A stretch of DNA of 59,761 nt from a bacterium (GTDB lineage Bacteria; Actinomycetota; Acidimicrobiia; Acidimicrobiales; Bin134). The translations under genes were made by a program, and so were the position numbers. The stretch covers positions 1-59,761 of the forward strand of contig JAPPMA010000072.1 in NCBI GenBank assembly GCA_028819295.1, read 5' to 3'. The notes beneath the pieces were generated by a model. It was not told where the DNA came from. It was given only the letters and a program-made list of their open reading frames with translations, and searched no databases. Shown here one piece after another: positions 36,419 through 46,553 of this stretch. Every line of letters starts with the position of its first letter. The first letter of the stretch is position 1.

Positions 36419-37921
36419 TCAACTTGCGGCGAGGTGCTCTCGCAGCTCGACTTTGCGGATTTTGCCGGTGACGGTGCGGGGAAAGCTGTCGACGGCGATG
36501 AACTCGTCGGGGACTTTGATCTTGGCCAGGCGCTGGCGGCACCAATCGCGAAGCCCGTCGAGGGACTCTTCTGGGAGGAGTTCGACGAACGCCACCGGGC
36601 GCTCACCCCATTCAAGGTCGGGGCGCCCGACCACCGCCACCTCCGAGACGGCTGGATGATCGTAGAGCACCGCCTCGATCTCGCTGGGGTAGATGTTGAC
36701 CCCGCCGCTGACGAGCATGTCCTTGGACCGGCCCACGATGTAGAGGTAGCCGTCGTCGTCGAATCGGCCCAGATCCCCGGTTCGCAGCCACCCGCCGACC
36801 AGAGCCTCGGCGGTCTGCTCGGGATCGCGCCAGTAGCCGGCCATCACCTTCTCGCTCTTCACCCGGATCTCGCCCACCTCTCCGGGCGCGACGAGGTTGC
36901 CGCTGTCGTCATGGAGTTCGATCCGGACACCGGGCACAACCCGCCCGCACGAGTCCAACAGCTCGGAGTGCCCGGCCATGGCCAGGTCGTGATCCTCAGG
37001 AAGCAGCCCGGTGAGATTGGAAACGCCCTCGGTGATGCCGTAGGCCTGGTACAGACCGCATCCGAAGCGCTCATGGGCCTGTCGGATGAGCGGACCGGCG
37101 GTGGGCGCCGCGCCGTAGACGATGAGCCGCAGGCTGGAGAGGTCGGCCTCGTCGAACCCGGGATGGCCGAGGAGGCGTCGAATCTGTGCGGGGACCAGGA
37201 TGGAGATGGTCACCCGGTGCTCGGCCACTGCGGCGAAGAACGACTCGGGCGAGAAGGAGCGCAGCACCACGTGGGTTTGGCCGTCGGCCAGCATGGAGAA
37301 CACCCGAGTGCCGCTGGCCGCGTGGTACAGCGGCGTGGTCGACAAGAACACGTCGTCGGGTCGGAACCGCTGCACCAAGGCAGTGGTCAGTCCGTTGAAG
37401 GCCAGCCCCCGCTGGGAGAGGCACACCCCTTTCGGTCGTCCGGTGGTGCCGCTGGTGTAGATGATCAGCGCGGTGCCGTCTCCGGTCGCCCGATCCAGAT
37501 CGGCGAGCGGTTCCGACCCCAACAGCTCTGCATAGGCCTCGCCGTCTGCGTCGATCACCGGGCCCGTTGAGCCAATCGCTCCCAGCCGTTGGGCGTAATC
37601 GCTGGTGGTCACGGTTAGGGAGGGCTCAGCGTTCGACAGGACGAAGGCCAGCTCGGGCTCGGCGAGCTGGGTGTTCAGCGGCACGGCCGCCGCGCCCAGG
37701 TAGGCCGCCGCCAGGTAGACATCGAAGAACGCCAGCCCGTTGTCGGCCATGAGCGCCACCCGGGCACCTCGGCTCACCCCGGCGTGTTCGAGCCCGGTCG
37801 CCAATCGGCGAACCCGGTTGCGCAATTCCGCAAACGTTGCCGACGGCCCTCCATCGACCGCCACCGCAGTCCTCTGGGGATAAAGCGCCGCATCACGCTC
37901 CAACAGGTCGACAATCCGCAT
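36419..37921 (-). CDS. AMP-forming acyl-CoA synthetase/ligase
   Basis: A 500-residue ANL-superfamily enzyme that activates a carboxylic acid to acyl-AMP and then acyl-CoA. Motifs: ALIIYTSGTTGRPKGVCLS (P-loop-like), QAYGITEG, GWLRTGDLGRFDDDGYLYI, and the C-terminal catalytic Lys in FPRTVTGKIRKVELRE. The substrate is not evident; the sequence looks like the medium/long-chain or cyclohexanecarboxylate-type group. ATG 37921 lies 19 bp after the VapC stop on the same strand and has no clear promoter, so it may be read from the VapBC operon or from within it. Confidence 0.9.
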   Translation of the reverse strand: MRIVDLLERDAALYPQRTAVAVDGGPSATFAELRNRVRRLATGLEHAGVSRGARVALMADNGLAFFDVYLAAAYLGAAAVPLNTQLAEPELAFVLSNAEPSLTVTTSDYAQRLGAIGSTGPVIDADGEAYAELLGSEPLADLDRATGDGTALIIYTSGTTGRPKGVCLSQRGLAFNGLTTALVQRFRPDDVFLSTTPLYHAASGTRVFSMLADGQTHVVLRSFSPESFFAAVAEHRVTISILVPAQIRRLLGHPGFDEADLSSLRLIVYGAAPTAGPLIRQAHERFGCGLYQAYGITEGVSNLTGLLPEDHDLAMAGHSELLDSCGRVVPGVRIELHDDSGNLVAPGEVGEIRVKSEKVMAGYWRDPEQTAEALVGGWLRTGDLGRFDDDGYLYIVGRSKDMLVSGGVNIYPSEIEAVLYDHPAVSEVAVVGRPDLEWGERPVAFVELLPEESLDGLRDWCRQRLAKIKVPDEFIAVDSFPRTVTGKIRKVELREHLAAS

Positions 37922-37940
37922 CAGACCGCCAATGGAGACA

Positions 37941-38333
37941 TCACACTTCGACGAGTTGGAGGGCGGTGTGCTCGGCTATGTACCCGTAGTCGCGGTCGTG
38001 GTGAAGCACGGGTATGTTGAGGCGGATGGCGGCGGCCGCGATGAGCGCATCAGTTTGAGAGCGAATGGTGATTCCCCTCCATCTGAGCTCCCGGTAGATC
38101 GTTGCCGCATCGAGCCAATCAAGCTTGGGGGATAGCGCTTCATGTTGCTGGGCCTCGAGTAGCCGTTGGGTTCGGGCGACAGCATCTCGGCGGGCGCCGG
38201 CCATGACCTCCAACAGAATCGGGTCAAGGGTGATCACCTCTACATTGGAAATCGCCTGGCGCATTCTCGAGGCCTGGGGTGACCCCGTCGCCGATAAGAA
38301 GTCGCTCCACGCGGAGGTGTCAGCTATCAGCAC
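37941..38333 (-). CDS. vapC: VapC-family PIN-domain toxin
   Basis: A 130-residue PIN ribonuclease. Active-site acids are in [11 protein letters not shown] (Asp), ILLEVMAG (Glu), [11 protein letters not shown] (Asp) and VLHHDRDY (Asp). I chose GTG 38333, giving the usual VLIADTSAW start with GGGA 5 nt ahead; TTG 38351 would add six residues. It overlaps the end of vapB by 14 bp. This is a second VapC, distinct in sequence from the one at 30521. Confidence 0.88.
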   Translation of the reverse strand: MLIADTSAWSDFLSATGSPQASRMRQAISNVEVITLDPILLEVMAGARRDAVARTQRLLEAQQHEALSPKLDWLDAATIYRELRWRGITIRSQTDALIAAAAIRLNIPVLHHDRDYGYIAEHTALQLVEV

Positions 38334-38550
38334 CGTTGTCCCAGTCGGCAAATCGGTTCGTCCGCATGGTGTCTAGATCACCGTCCCAACCGACGCCTTC
38401 CATCTCCAGTTGCTCCTCAATGGTCATCGGATCTCCACCCAAGAGGCGCTCCAAAGCGAGATGCACCGCCTGTCGCTTGGTGTGGAGCCCAAAAGTCTGC
38501 ATGGCGCGCTCAATGAGCTCATCGTCGATGTCGATGTTGGTGCGGCTCAT
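38320..38550 (-). CDS. vapB: VapB-family antitoxin
   Basis: A 76-residue VapB of the '[18 protein letters not shown]' type. The N-terminus is an RHH DNA-binding fold ([19 protein letters not shown] with [14 protein letters not shown]). The acidic C-terminal tail ending near RFADWDN carries the Arg/Trp/Phe residues that block the PIN active site. ATG 38550 is 6 nt after TATGAT, so translation is leaderless. The inverted repeat just upstream is a plausible operator. Translationally coupled to vapC. Confidence 0.9.
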   Translation of the reverse strand: MSRTNIDIDDELIERAMQTFGLHTKRQAVHLALERLLGGDPMTIEEQLEMEGVGWDGDLDTMRTNRFADWDNGADS

Positions 38551-38576
38551 GACACCATCATACACCTCGATGTGTA
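38551..38576 (-). promoter_or_regulatory. vapBC promoter/operator
   Basis: On the minus strand TATGAT (38562-38557) lies 6 nt before the vapB ATG. It touches an inverted repeat TACAC (38561-38565) / GTGTA (38572-38576), the kind of site VapB dimers bind. Confidence 0.5.
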
Positions 38577-38624
38577 CATTATCGGCCAGCTCATTCCCGC
38601 CGAAGGCGGCCAGGGGAACATGGG

Positions 38625-40271
38625 CTAGATGACACGCATGTAGTCAGCTCGGTCGTGGGTGGTGGCGGTTGCGCCCTGCTCGCGGAGCTTGATCTTCTGG
38701 ACTCGTTCTGAGGGGGTCTTGGGAAGATCGTCGACGATCTCGATGAACCTGGGCACGGCGAATGACGGCATGCGGGTCTCGGCCCACGCCCACAGCTCGC
38801 CCAGGTCGAGGGGTGCCGAGGCGATGATCCAGGCCATCACCTCGTCTTCGCCGGCTTCGATGTCGGCTTTGACCGCCACCACGGCGCACTCGGTGATGTC
38901 GGGATGGCCGAGGAGGGCCTGTTCCACCTCGTAGGAGGAGATGTTCTCGCCCCGCCGTCGCAGGGCGTCCTTGAGGCGGTCGACGAAGTAGTACCAGCCC
39001 TCGGCGTCGCGGCGCAGGCCGTCGCCGGTGTGGAACCAGAGATTGCGCCAGGCCTCGGCCGTCTTGTCGGGCATGGCGTAGTAGCCCATCGAGCAGGTCC
39101 AGGGAACCTTGGTCCGGATGGCCAGCTCTCCGAGCTCGCCTATTCCGACCTCCTCGTCGGTCTCGGGATCAACCAGTCGCACGTCGAACCAATCGGAGGC
39201 GGCCAGCCCGGCCGCGCCCACGGGGCGGTCCTCTCCATAGGGAGACAAGATGGGCATCGACGTCTCGGTGAGGCCGAACACCTCGACGAAGGCGTCGACG
39301 CCGAAGCGGGCCTTGAACTCATCGAGGATCGAATAGGCCGTGGGGGCGGCGAAGATGCACCGGAGGCTGTTGTCGGCGTCGTTGGGGCGGGCCTCCTGCT
39401 TCCACACGAAATCCATCATCACGCCCAAGAAGTTGGTGACTGTGGCCTTGGAGTCGCGGATCTGGTCGATCCAGCGACTGGCCGAGAAATGGCTGTGGAG
39501 CACGAACCGGGCACCGGCCACCAGCGCGGGGTAGGCAGCCAGGAACTGGGCGTTGCCGTGGAACAGCGGCGTGGTCACCATGTAGGTGTCGGCGTCGGTG
39601 AGACGGGTGAGCGACACGCACTCGTCGGCGAAGAAGTACATCTGGGCCTGGGGCATCATCACCCCCTTGGAGGGCCCGGTGGTGCCGGAGGTGAAGAAGA
39701 TCGAAGCGAGGTCGTGGGGAGCAACCCCGACAGGTTCGGTTGGCTCGGAAGCCTCAAGGGCGTCCCAGGGCTCGGCCTCCCACCCGGCATCTCGCAAGGC
39801 CGCGATCCCGGCGTCGGCGCCGGAACCGGCAACCCAGAAGCGCTCGATGGATTCACAGGCCGACTTCGACTCCACGAAGCGCTCGGCGCAGGCGCTGTCG
39901 ATCACGGCCAGCTTGGGGCCGACGGTGGAGGCTTGATGCTCCAAGAACTGGCCTCGGTAGGCGGTGTTGATGGGAACCTCCACCATCCCGGCCACCTGGG
40001 AGCCGAGCCAAGTGCGGATGAACATCGATGAATTCGGCAGCATCACCAACAGCCGATCGCCGGGAGCGCCGCCCGACGCCATCAGGGTTCCGGCCACTCG
40101 ACGGGCCGACTCGTGTGTTTCAGCAAAAGTCCATGTCAAACCCTCTTCAGGACAGTCAAGGTACACGGCATCGCCATGGCTGGCGGCCCGGTGGGCCAGT
40201 ACATGGGGCGTCGTCCAAGTGCTGCGGTCGGGAAAAGTGGGACGGATGTCCGTATAAGTGCGCATAGTCAC
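38625..40271 (-). CDS. AMP-forming acyl-CoA ligase, CaiC/FadD-like
   Basis: 548 residues, ANL superfamily: [55 protein letters not shown]. The C-terminal motif usually read P-K-T-x-x-G-K here reads [17 protein letters not shown], so the catalytic Lys position carries Arg with Lys three residues later; related ligases show similar variation. The general pattern is nearest to crotonobetaine/carnitine-CoA ligase-like proteins; the substrate is not evident. Start GTG 40271 (ATG 40265 two codons on). Only 26 bp separate it from divergent gap, and the two candidate -10 boxes overlap. Confidence 0.86.
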   Translation of the reverse strand: MTMRTYTDIRPTFPDRSTWTTPHVLAHRAASHGDAVYLDCPEEGLTWTFAETHESARRVAGTLMASGGAPGDRLLVMLPNSSMFIRTWLGSQVAGMVEVPINTAYRGQFLEHQASTVGPKLAVIDSACAERFVESKSACESIERFWVAGSGADAGIAALRDAGWEAEPWDALEASEPTEPVGVAPHDLASIFFTSGTTGPSKGVMMPQAQMYFFADECVSLTRLTDADTYMVTTPLFHGNAQFLAAYPALVAGARFVLHSHFSASRWIDQIRDSKATVTNFLGVMMDFVWKQEARPNDADNSLRCIFAAPTAYSILDEFKARFGVDAFVEVFGLTETSMPILSPYGEDRPVGAAGLAASDWFDVRLVDPETDEEVGIGELGELAIRTKVPWTCSMGYYAMPDKTAEAWRNLWFHTGDGLRRDAEGWYYFVDRLKDALRRRGENISSYEVEQALLGHPDITECAVVAVKADIEAGEDEVMAWIIASAPLDLGELWAWAETRMPSFAVPRFIEIVDDLPKTPSERVQKIKLREQGATATTHDRADYMRVI

Positions 40272-40297
40272 AGCGGGCCTACGTTAGTCTCAGCCGC
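40272..40297. promoter_or_regulatory. 26-bp divergent promoter between acyl-CoA ligase and gap
   Basis: TAGTCT (40285-40290) is 7 nt before the gap ATG. On the other strand TAACGT (40286-40281) is 9 nt before the ligase GTG. The two -10-like boxes share bases, so RNA polymerase could serve only one direction at a time and both transcripts would be leaderless or nearly so. Confidence 0.5.
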
Positions 40298-41308
<1,011 letters not shown>

Positions 41309-41316
41309 GCACCGAG

Positions 41317-42447
41317 GTGCTGCCCACACTCGAATCGCTGGACGAGGGCCTCGGCGGTCTGGACGGGCGGCGGATCCTGCTGCGGGCCGACTTCAATGTG
41401 CCGCTTGGCGCCGATGGGCAGATTGCCGACGACTTCCGCATCAAGGCCGCGCTTCCCACCATCCGATGGCTGAGCCAACAGGGGGCCGCTGTTACGGCGT
41501 GCAGCCACCTGGGCCGCCCCGACGGGAAGCCCGACCCCCAATACACGTTGGCGCCCGTTCAGGCCCGGCTGGGGGAACTGGCCCCTGGCGTCGAACTGCT
41601 GGAGAACCTGCGTTTCGACCCCGGAGAAACCGGCAACGACGACCGACTGGTACAGCAGTTGGTCGACGGCTGCGACGGCTACGTGAACGACGCCTTCGGG
41701 GCGTCGCACCGGGCTCACGCCTCCATCATGGGTCCCCCCGGCTATCTGCCCGGCGCCGCCGGGCGCCTGTTGGCCAAAGAGGCCGAAGTGCTGCTCGGTT
41801 TGCGGGCCAAGCCCAAGCGACCGTTCGTCGCCGTGCTGGGCGGGGCCAAGGTGAGCGACAAGCTGGGAGTGATCGACGCCCTGCTGGAAACCGCCGATGA
41901 GGTGGTGATCGGCGGGGGAATGTGCTTCACCTTCCTGGCGGCCCTGGGCCACAGCGTGGGCGGCTCACTCCTCCAATCCGACCAGATCGAGGCCTGCGCC
42001 CGACTCCTCGGCTCGGGTGCGCCCATCCGGCTCCCCTCCGACATCACCGCGCTGGCGCCGGGGGAGCGGGTGGTGCAGGCCGGGGTGGAGTTGCGCCCCG
42101 ACTGGCGGGGGTTGGATATCGGCCCGGGTACCGCAGCGGAGTTCAGCGATCTCATCGCCGAAGCCGGCACCGTGTTGTGGAACGGCCCCATGGGGCTGTT
42201 CGAAGACCCGAGGTTCGCGGCCGGGACCAAGGTGGTGGCCCAAGCGCTGGCCGACAGCCGGGCGTTCACCGTGGTGGGCGGGGGCGACAGCGCCGCCGCG
42301 GTCCGCCAATTCGGGTTCGACCGGGAGATGGACCACGTGTCCACCGGCGGCGGCGCGTCGTTGGAGTTGATCGAACAGGGCGATCTGCCCGGGTTGAGGG
42401 CCCTGAGAGAATCCATCGGCACTCGTGAGGAGGACAGCAATGGCTGA
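41317..42447 (+). CDS. pgk: Phosphoglycerate kinase
   Basis: ATP-forming step of lower glycolysis, 376 residues. GRRILLRADFNVPLG near the N-terminus is the substrate-binding RADFNVP motif; KRPFVAVLGGAKVSDKLGV and the C-terminal GGGDSAAAVRQFG form the nucleotide-binding lobe. I chose GTG 41317 because it gives the expected ~16-residue lead into the first motif; the open frame runs further upstream inside gap. The stop overlaps the tpiA start by 8 bp, so pgk and tpiA are coupled. Confidence 0.95.
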   Translation: MLPTLESLDEGLGGLDGRRILLRADFNVPLGADGQIADDFRIKAALPTIRWLSQQGAAVTACSHLGRPDGKPDPQYTLAPVQARLGELAPGVELLENLRFDPGETGNDDRLVQQLVDGCDGYVNDAFGASHRAHASIMGPPGYLPGAAGRLLAKEAEVLLGLRAKPKRPFVAVLGGAKVSDKLGVIDALLETADEVVIGGGMCFTFLAALGHSVGGSLLQSDQIEACARLLGSGAPIRLPSDITALAPGERVVQAGVELRPDWRGLDIGPGTAAEFSDLIAEAGTVLWNGPMGLFEDPRFAAGTKVVAQALADSRAFTVVGGGDSAAAVRQFGFDREMDHVSTGGGASLELIEQGDLPGLRALRESIGTREEDSNG

Positions 42448-43216
42448 CCGAAAGCCGCTGATCAGCGGCAACTGGAAGATGCACATGAACCATCTGGAGG
42501 CCATTCAGCTCATCCAGAAGCTGTCGTATGCCCTCGACAATGCCGACTACGCCTCCGCCGACGTGTCCATCCACCCGCCGTTCACCAACCTGCGCTCGGC
42601 CCAGACGGTGCTCGATGCCGACAACATCCCCATCGCCCTGGGGGCCCAGCACTGCCACTGGGAGGAGAGCGGGGCGTTCACCGGTGAGGTGTCGCCGGCC
42701 ATGCTGGCCAAGCTGGCGGTGAGCTACGTGATCGCCGGCCACTCCGAGCGCCGCCAACTGTTCGGCGAGGCCGACGAGAACGTGAACCGCCGTCTCAAGG
42801 CTATCCTGGCCGCGGGGATGACCCCGATCATGTGCTGCGGTGAGACCTTGGAGGAACGGGAGGCCGATCAGACCGAGGCCCGCATCACCACCCAAGTCGA
42901 TGCCGGATTGGCCGGTTTGAAGCGAGATCAAGTGGGGGCCATGGTTATCGCCTACGAGCCGGTATGGGCCATCGGCACCGGCCTCACCGCCACCCCCAAC
43001 GACGCCCAGGCGGGCTGCGCGCTCATCCGGGAGCGGGTGCGGGCCAACTTCGGGGCCGACGCCGCTGCTGGGGTCCGCCTCCAGTACGGCGGCTCGGTCA
43101 AGCCCGTCAACGTTGCCGAGCTCATGGCTCAGCCCGATATCGACGGCGCCCTCGTCGGCGGCGCCTCCCTCGAGGTCGACAGCTTCTCCCGCATCGTCCG
43201 CTTCCGCCTCCAGTAG
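42440..43216 (+). CDS. tpiA: Triosephosphate isomerase
   Basis: 258-residue TIM barrel that interconverts glyceraldehyde-3-phosphate and dihydroxyacetone phosphate. Catalytic Lys in SGNWKMHMN, His in VIAGHSERR, Glu in AYEPVWAIGTG, and the phosphate loop YGGSVKPVN. GAGGAGG just upstream makes ATG 42440 the clear start, inside the last codons of pgk. It ends 15 bp before the convergent monooxygenase gene. Confidence 0.97.
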   Translation: MADRKPLISGNWKMHMNHLEAIQLIQKLSYALDNADYASADVSIHPPFTNLRSAQTVLDADNIPIALGAQHCHWEESGAFTGEVSPAMLAKLAVSYVIAGHSERRQLFGEADENVNRRLKAILAAGMTPIMCCGETLEEREADQTEARITTQVDAGLAGLKRDQVGAMVIAYEPVWAIGTGLTATPNDAQAGCALIRERVRANFGADAAAGVRLQYGGSVKPVNVAELMAQPDIDGALVGGASLEVDSFSRIVRFRLQ

Positions 43217-43231
43217 AGGGAGAGCGAACGG

Positions 43232-45136
43232 TCAGGTGATCTCGATGTCGTCCCAATCGACCTCGGTGCAGAGGCGGTGGTATTCCGGACCGTACCAGGG
43301 GGCGCTCATCTGAAGCCGATTGTGGGCTTGGTTGAGGTAGTAGTTCTTGTCCGGGGCGCCCTCGTCGTGCATGAGCAGGAGCTTGGACGCCTCCGTGTCG
43401 AGGGCTTCGTTGTAGCGCTCGTAGGCGTCCATGGTCACCTCGACGCTGGTCTTGCCCTCTTCGATCATCCGCACGATCAGCTGACCGGCGTATCCCGACC
43501 ACACCTGGTACCAGATTGGGAGGCCTGTGCCGCCCGACAGAGGCTGGGAGTTCGGGCCGTAGAGCATGAACATATTCGGGTACTTGGGCACCATCATGCT
43601 CAGATAGGCGCGCGGTCCGTCCTTCGACCAAAAGTCGTGTACGCTCAGCCCATCACGGCCGATCCACTCAGCCGGCCACAGGTATTGGACGATGTCGAAG
43701 CCGATCGCGGTGACGACGGCGTCCACCTCCCGGACGGTTCCATCGGCTGTCTCGATACCCTTCGGCGTCATGCGGGCGATCGGGTCGGTAACTAGCTCGA
43801 CGTTGTCGCGGGTAAGGGCCCGATACCAGCCGTTGTCCACCACGGGACGCCGGGAGAACGGGGCGTAGTCGGGGACCAGATTGTCGATGAGGTCTTGGCG
43901 GTTGTCGGTCTGCTCGTGGATGTAGTTGGTGAGGAAGTCGCGCAGCTGGTCATTCATCTCGTTCCAGTGGCCACCGGCCGCCTGCCACTCCTCGTCGGCG
44001 TAGAGGTATTTGTGAGTGGCGAATAGTGCCGCGATGGCCATGTAGCGCCACCAATTCCAGTAGCCCGGGAAGTTGTCGAGCAGCCAGCGGATCTCTGGCT
44101 CTATGGGCTGGCCGTACTTGGGCCGGGGGCTGATCCACTGCTTGGACCGCTGGAAGACGTGTACCTGCTCAGCCGCCTCGGCGATGGGCGAGAGAAGTTG
44201 CACGCCGGTCGAGCCGTTCCCGATTACCGCGATCCGCTGGCCGCGGTAGTCGTAGTCCTCCGGCCATTGCGACGGATGGATGACCGGACCGGGAAAGTCC
44301 TCCATGCCCTCGAAATTCGGGGTTCTCTGGTTGGCGAAAGAACCCACCGCGTTGATCACCACGTTGGCCTCGATGGTCTCGACGCCGTTGGGGGTGTCGG
44401 CCTCGAGCACCCAGACGTCGCGGCCCTCGTCGAAGGTGGCCCGCTTCAGGTCGTGGTCGAACCGGGTGTTGTCGTGCATCCCGTACTTGCGAGAGATGTG
44501 GAGCAGGTATTCCCGCACGTACTGGCCCTTGCCGAAGTACTCGGGCCACGGGTAGTTCTTCTCGAAGGCGAACTCGTAGGTGATCGAGATGGTGTCCACC
44601 CGGATGTCGGGATAGCGGTGCCGGCTCCAGGTGCCGCCGGGCTCGGACCGGCGCTCAAGGATCACGTAGGGGAGCCCCAGCAGCTCCATCTGGATGCCCG
44701 CCGCCAGCCCGCTGAAGCCGCTGCCGATGATGGCCACTCGGAAGCCCTCGGGAATCTCGGGCTTGGCGTCGGTCCAGCCCACCGTCCAGGGGAAGGGCTT
44801 GAACGCCATCAGCTCTCGCCGCGACTCGAACTCCAAGTCGCCCATCACCTCTTTGGTGGCGAAGTCCATGAGCTGGCGAAGTCGGGGCAGCGGCGGTTCC
44901 TCGGGCATCCCCGGCCCCGCGTTCTCCATGAGCCAGGCGACGGCCTTGGTGATCAGAAGCTCGCGCTGGTCGCCGTCGAGCTCCGGCATTCGGGGCAGGG
45001 CCTCGACCTCGGGATCGTCGGTGTGGTGGAACAGCGCCACACGCACCGCGTCCAGATCGGCCAGTTCCACGGCGCGGCGGATGAACTCCGGGCTCACCGA
45101 GTCCGCGTCCGGCTCAGGGGAAGATGCCACAGTCAC
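43232..45136 (-). CDS. Baeyer-Villiger-type flavin monooxygenase
   Basis: 634 residues. FAD-binding GSGFSG (138-143), NADPH-binding GNGSTG (306-311), and between them FPGPVIHPSQWP (281-292), which fits the BVMO fingerprint FxGxxxHxxxWP exactly. It inserts oxygen next to a ketone, or oxygenates a heteroatom, using NADPH. About 130 residues precede the FAD domain, as in the cyclopentadecanone/steroid monooxygenase-like group, so a sterol or cyclic ketone substrate is possible. GTG 45136 has a 13-bp palindrome 8 bp upstream (45145-45157), a candidate operator. No regulator gene adjoins it. Confidence 0.9.
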   Translation of the reverse strand: MTVASSPEPDADSVSPEFIRRAVELADLDAVRVALFHHTDDPEVEALPRMPELDGDQRELLITKAVAWLMENAGPGMPEEPPLPRLRQLMDFATKEVMGDLEFESRRELMAFKPFPWTVGWTDAKPEIPEGFRVAIIGSGFSGLAAGIQMELLGLPYVILERRSEPGGTWSRHRYPDIRVDTISITYEFAFEKNYPWPEYFGKGQYVREYLLHISRKYGMHDNTRFDHDLKRATFDEGRDVWVLEADTPNGVETIEANVVINAVGSFANQRTPNFEGMEDFPGPVIHPSQWPEDYDYRGQRIAVIGNGSTGVQLLSPIAEAAEQVHVFQRSKQWISPRPKYGQPIEPEIRWLLDNFPGYWNWWRYMAIAALFATHKYLYADEEWQAAGGHWNEMNDQLRDFLTNYIHEQTDNRQDLIDNLVPDYAPFSRRPVVDNGWYRALTRDNVELVTDPIARMTPKGIETADGTVREVDAVVTAIGFDIVQYLWPAEWIGRDGLSVHDFWSKDGPRAYLSMMVPKYPNMFMLYGPNSQPLSGGTGLPIWYQVWSGYAGQLIVRMIEEGKTSVEVTMDAYERYNEALDTEASKLLLMHDEGAPDKNYYLNQAHNRLQMSAPWYGPEYHRLCTEVDWDDIEIT

Positions 45137-45144
45137 GCCCCAAA

Positions 45145-45157
45145 GGTTCTCAGAACC
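45145..45157. promoter_or_regulatory. 13-bp palindrome upstream of the BVMO gene
   Basis: GGTTCT, one central C, AGAACC: a perfect 6-bp inverted repeat lying in the 45-bp gap between the M23 peptidase stop and the BVMO GTG. Position and symmetry suit a dimeric repressor site; a short hairpin in the mRNA is the alternative. Confidence 0.4.
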
Positions 45158-45181
45158 AAGCCGAGAGTGCTGAGTTCTAGG

Positions 45182-46222
45182 TCAGGAAGCCTCGGCGAAC
45201 AGGGTGGTGTACACGTTGCGGGTCTGCTCTGGTGAGAGTCCGGCGCCCAGGTACTGGTTGTCGATGTGCAACTCCCAGTGCAGGTGGGGGTCGGTGTAGA
45301 AGTCGCCGTTGGCGGCGGCGTGGGTGCCCCGATTGCCGATCTCTCCCACTCGCTGTCCGGCTTGAACTGCCTCACCCACTCGGATGCCGGGGTCGACATT
45401 CTCCAGGTGGGCGTAAACCGTCACCACATGGCCGACCTCGGGGATGATGCCGTGGTCGACCACCACATAGTTCCCGTACAGCGTCAACAGGGTGTAGGGG
45501 GGTGTGGCATCGAGCTCCGCGGCGATGTCCAGCAGGAGATCTCGATTGCCCGATTCCGGGTCCTCGTAGTGGCCCACTACCACCACTGCTCGTCCGTCCA
45601 GCGCGGCAACTGCCGAGTGGCCCCGGGCGAAGCATCGGAAGTCCACGCCTTGGTGTGTACCCGAACGGTAGGCCCGGGGTGCGTTGGGAAGCAGGTCGGG
45701 ATGAGGGAGGGGCGACATGCAGCCGCTGGGCCAGATGATGTCAGCCGACAGTCGAGCGGCGTCTTCCAGCGCTTCTTGGTATGTCTGGGGCTCTTGATCC
45801 AGAACTATGAAGACCGGAGTGGGGGCGGGTTCGGGGGCAGACGATTCAGAGGCAGCCGACTCGGGGTCGGCGCCGTCTTGGCGGTTGCTGGGCGCTGACT
45901 CGCCACTCGGGTTTGAAGCGGCCGCAGTTTCCACAGGGGCTTGCGTCCGGTCGTCGGATGATGTCCTGGCATTTTCTCCTGGGGTTGTCGGAGCCTGTTG
46001 GGAGCTGTCTTCAGAAGCGCGGGAGGGCGACGGGGGATCGTCGTCGGAGCTGTCCGACAGCCAGAGCTGGGAAACCAGGATTCCCACCGCCAAAGCCGCG
46101 GCCAAAGCGGCGACCGATAAGAGCACTCGGCCTGACTTGAGGCACCTGAAGCCCCTGCCCGCCCATTTCCCCAGCCGGCGGAGGGGCGCGGCCAGGCTAC
46201 TCCCCAAGCCCGTGAGTCTCAT
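45182..46222 (-). CDS. Membrane-anchored M23-family peptidase
   Basis: 346 residues. One transmembrane segment near the N-terminus (VLLSVAALAAALAVGILVSQLWL), then ~100 residues of Ser/Ala/Pro/Glu-rich linker, then a LytM-type domain. Zinc-site residues are seen in GTHQGVDFRC (HxxxD) and DPHLHWELHI (HxH), with the VVDHG segment between. It would cleave peptidoglycan cross-bridges or, if degenerate, act as an amidase activator. Only Cys residues CMS and RCF flank the fold. ATG 46222 is preferred over TTG 46240; a TATGTT box lies shortly upstream. It is divergent from secG. Confidence 0.8.
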   Translation of the reverse strand: MRLTGLGSSLAAPLRRLGKWAGRGFRCLKSGRVLLSVAALAAALAVGILVSQLWLSDSSDDDPPSPSRASEDSSQQAPTTPGENARTSSDDRTQAPVETAAASNPSGESAPSNRQDGADPESAASESSAPEPAPTPVFIVLDQEPQTYQEALEDAARLSADIIWPSGCMSPLPHPDLLPNAPRAYRSGTHQGVDFRCFARGHSAVAALDGRAVVVVGHYEDPESGNRDLLLDIAAELDATPPYTLLTLYGNYVVVDHGIIPEVGHVVTVYAHLENVDPGIRVGEAVQAGQRVGEIGNRGTHAAANGDFYTDPHLHWELHIDNQYLGAGLSPEQTRNVYTTLFAEAS

Positions 46223-46312
46223 GGAGTCCCATTTCCCCAAACATACGAATCAGGACACTACACGGGTGTCCGGTGGGTCTGCGGGGCAGCCGTGGGGGTA
46301 GAATGCCTGATT

Positions 46313-46546
46313 GTGACCATCGCTCTAGTCGTGATCGACGTGATATCTGCGTTGGGGCTGCTGCTCTTGGTGCTGCTGCACAGCGGACGAGGGGGCGGCC
46401 TGTCGGACATGTTCGGCGGCGGCTTCGGAACCCAGGCCGCCGGTTCGACGGTCATCGAGAAGAACCTGGATCGGCTCACCATCGTGGCCGCGTTGATCTT
46501 CTCCTTCTCCACTCTGGCCCTGGCCCTGCTGCTGGACTCCAGCTAG
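46313..46546 (+). CDS. secG: Preprotein translocase subunit SecG
   Basis: 77 residues with two transmembrane helices (IALVVIDVISALGLLLLVLLH and LTIVAALIFSFSTLALALLL) joined by the conserved cytoplasmic loop SGRGGGLSDMFGGGFG. Accessory subunit of the SecYEG channel. GTG 46313 lies 8 nt after TAGAAT; the upstream in-frame GTG at 46292 would overlap that box. It is the last member of the conserved gap-pgk-tpiA-secG neighbourhood. The acyl-CoA dehydrogenase gene begins 7 bp after the stop and is probably co-transcribed. Confidence 0.93.
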   Translation: MTIALVVIDVISALGLLLLVLLHSGRGGGLSDMFGGGFGTQAAGSTVIEKNLDRLTIVAALIFSFSTLALALLLDSS

Positions 46547-46553
46547 ACACCGG

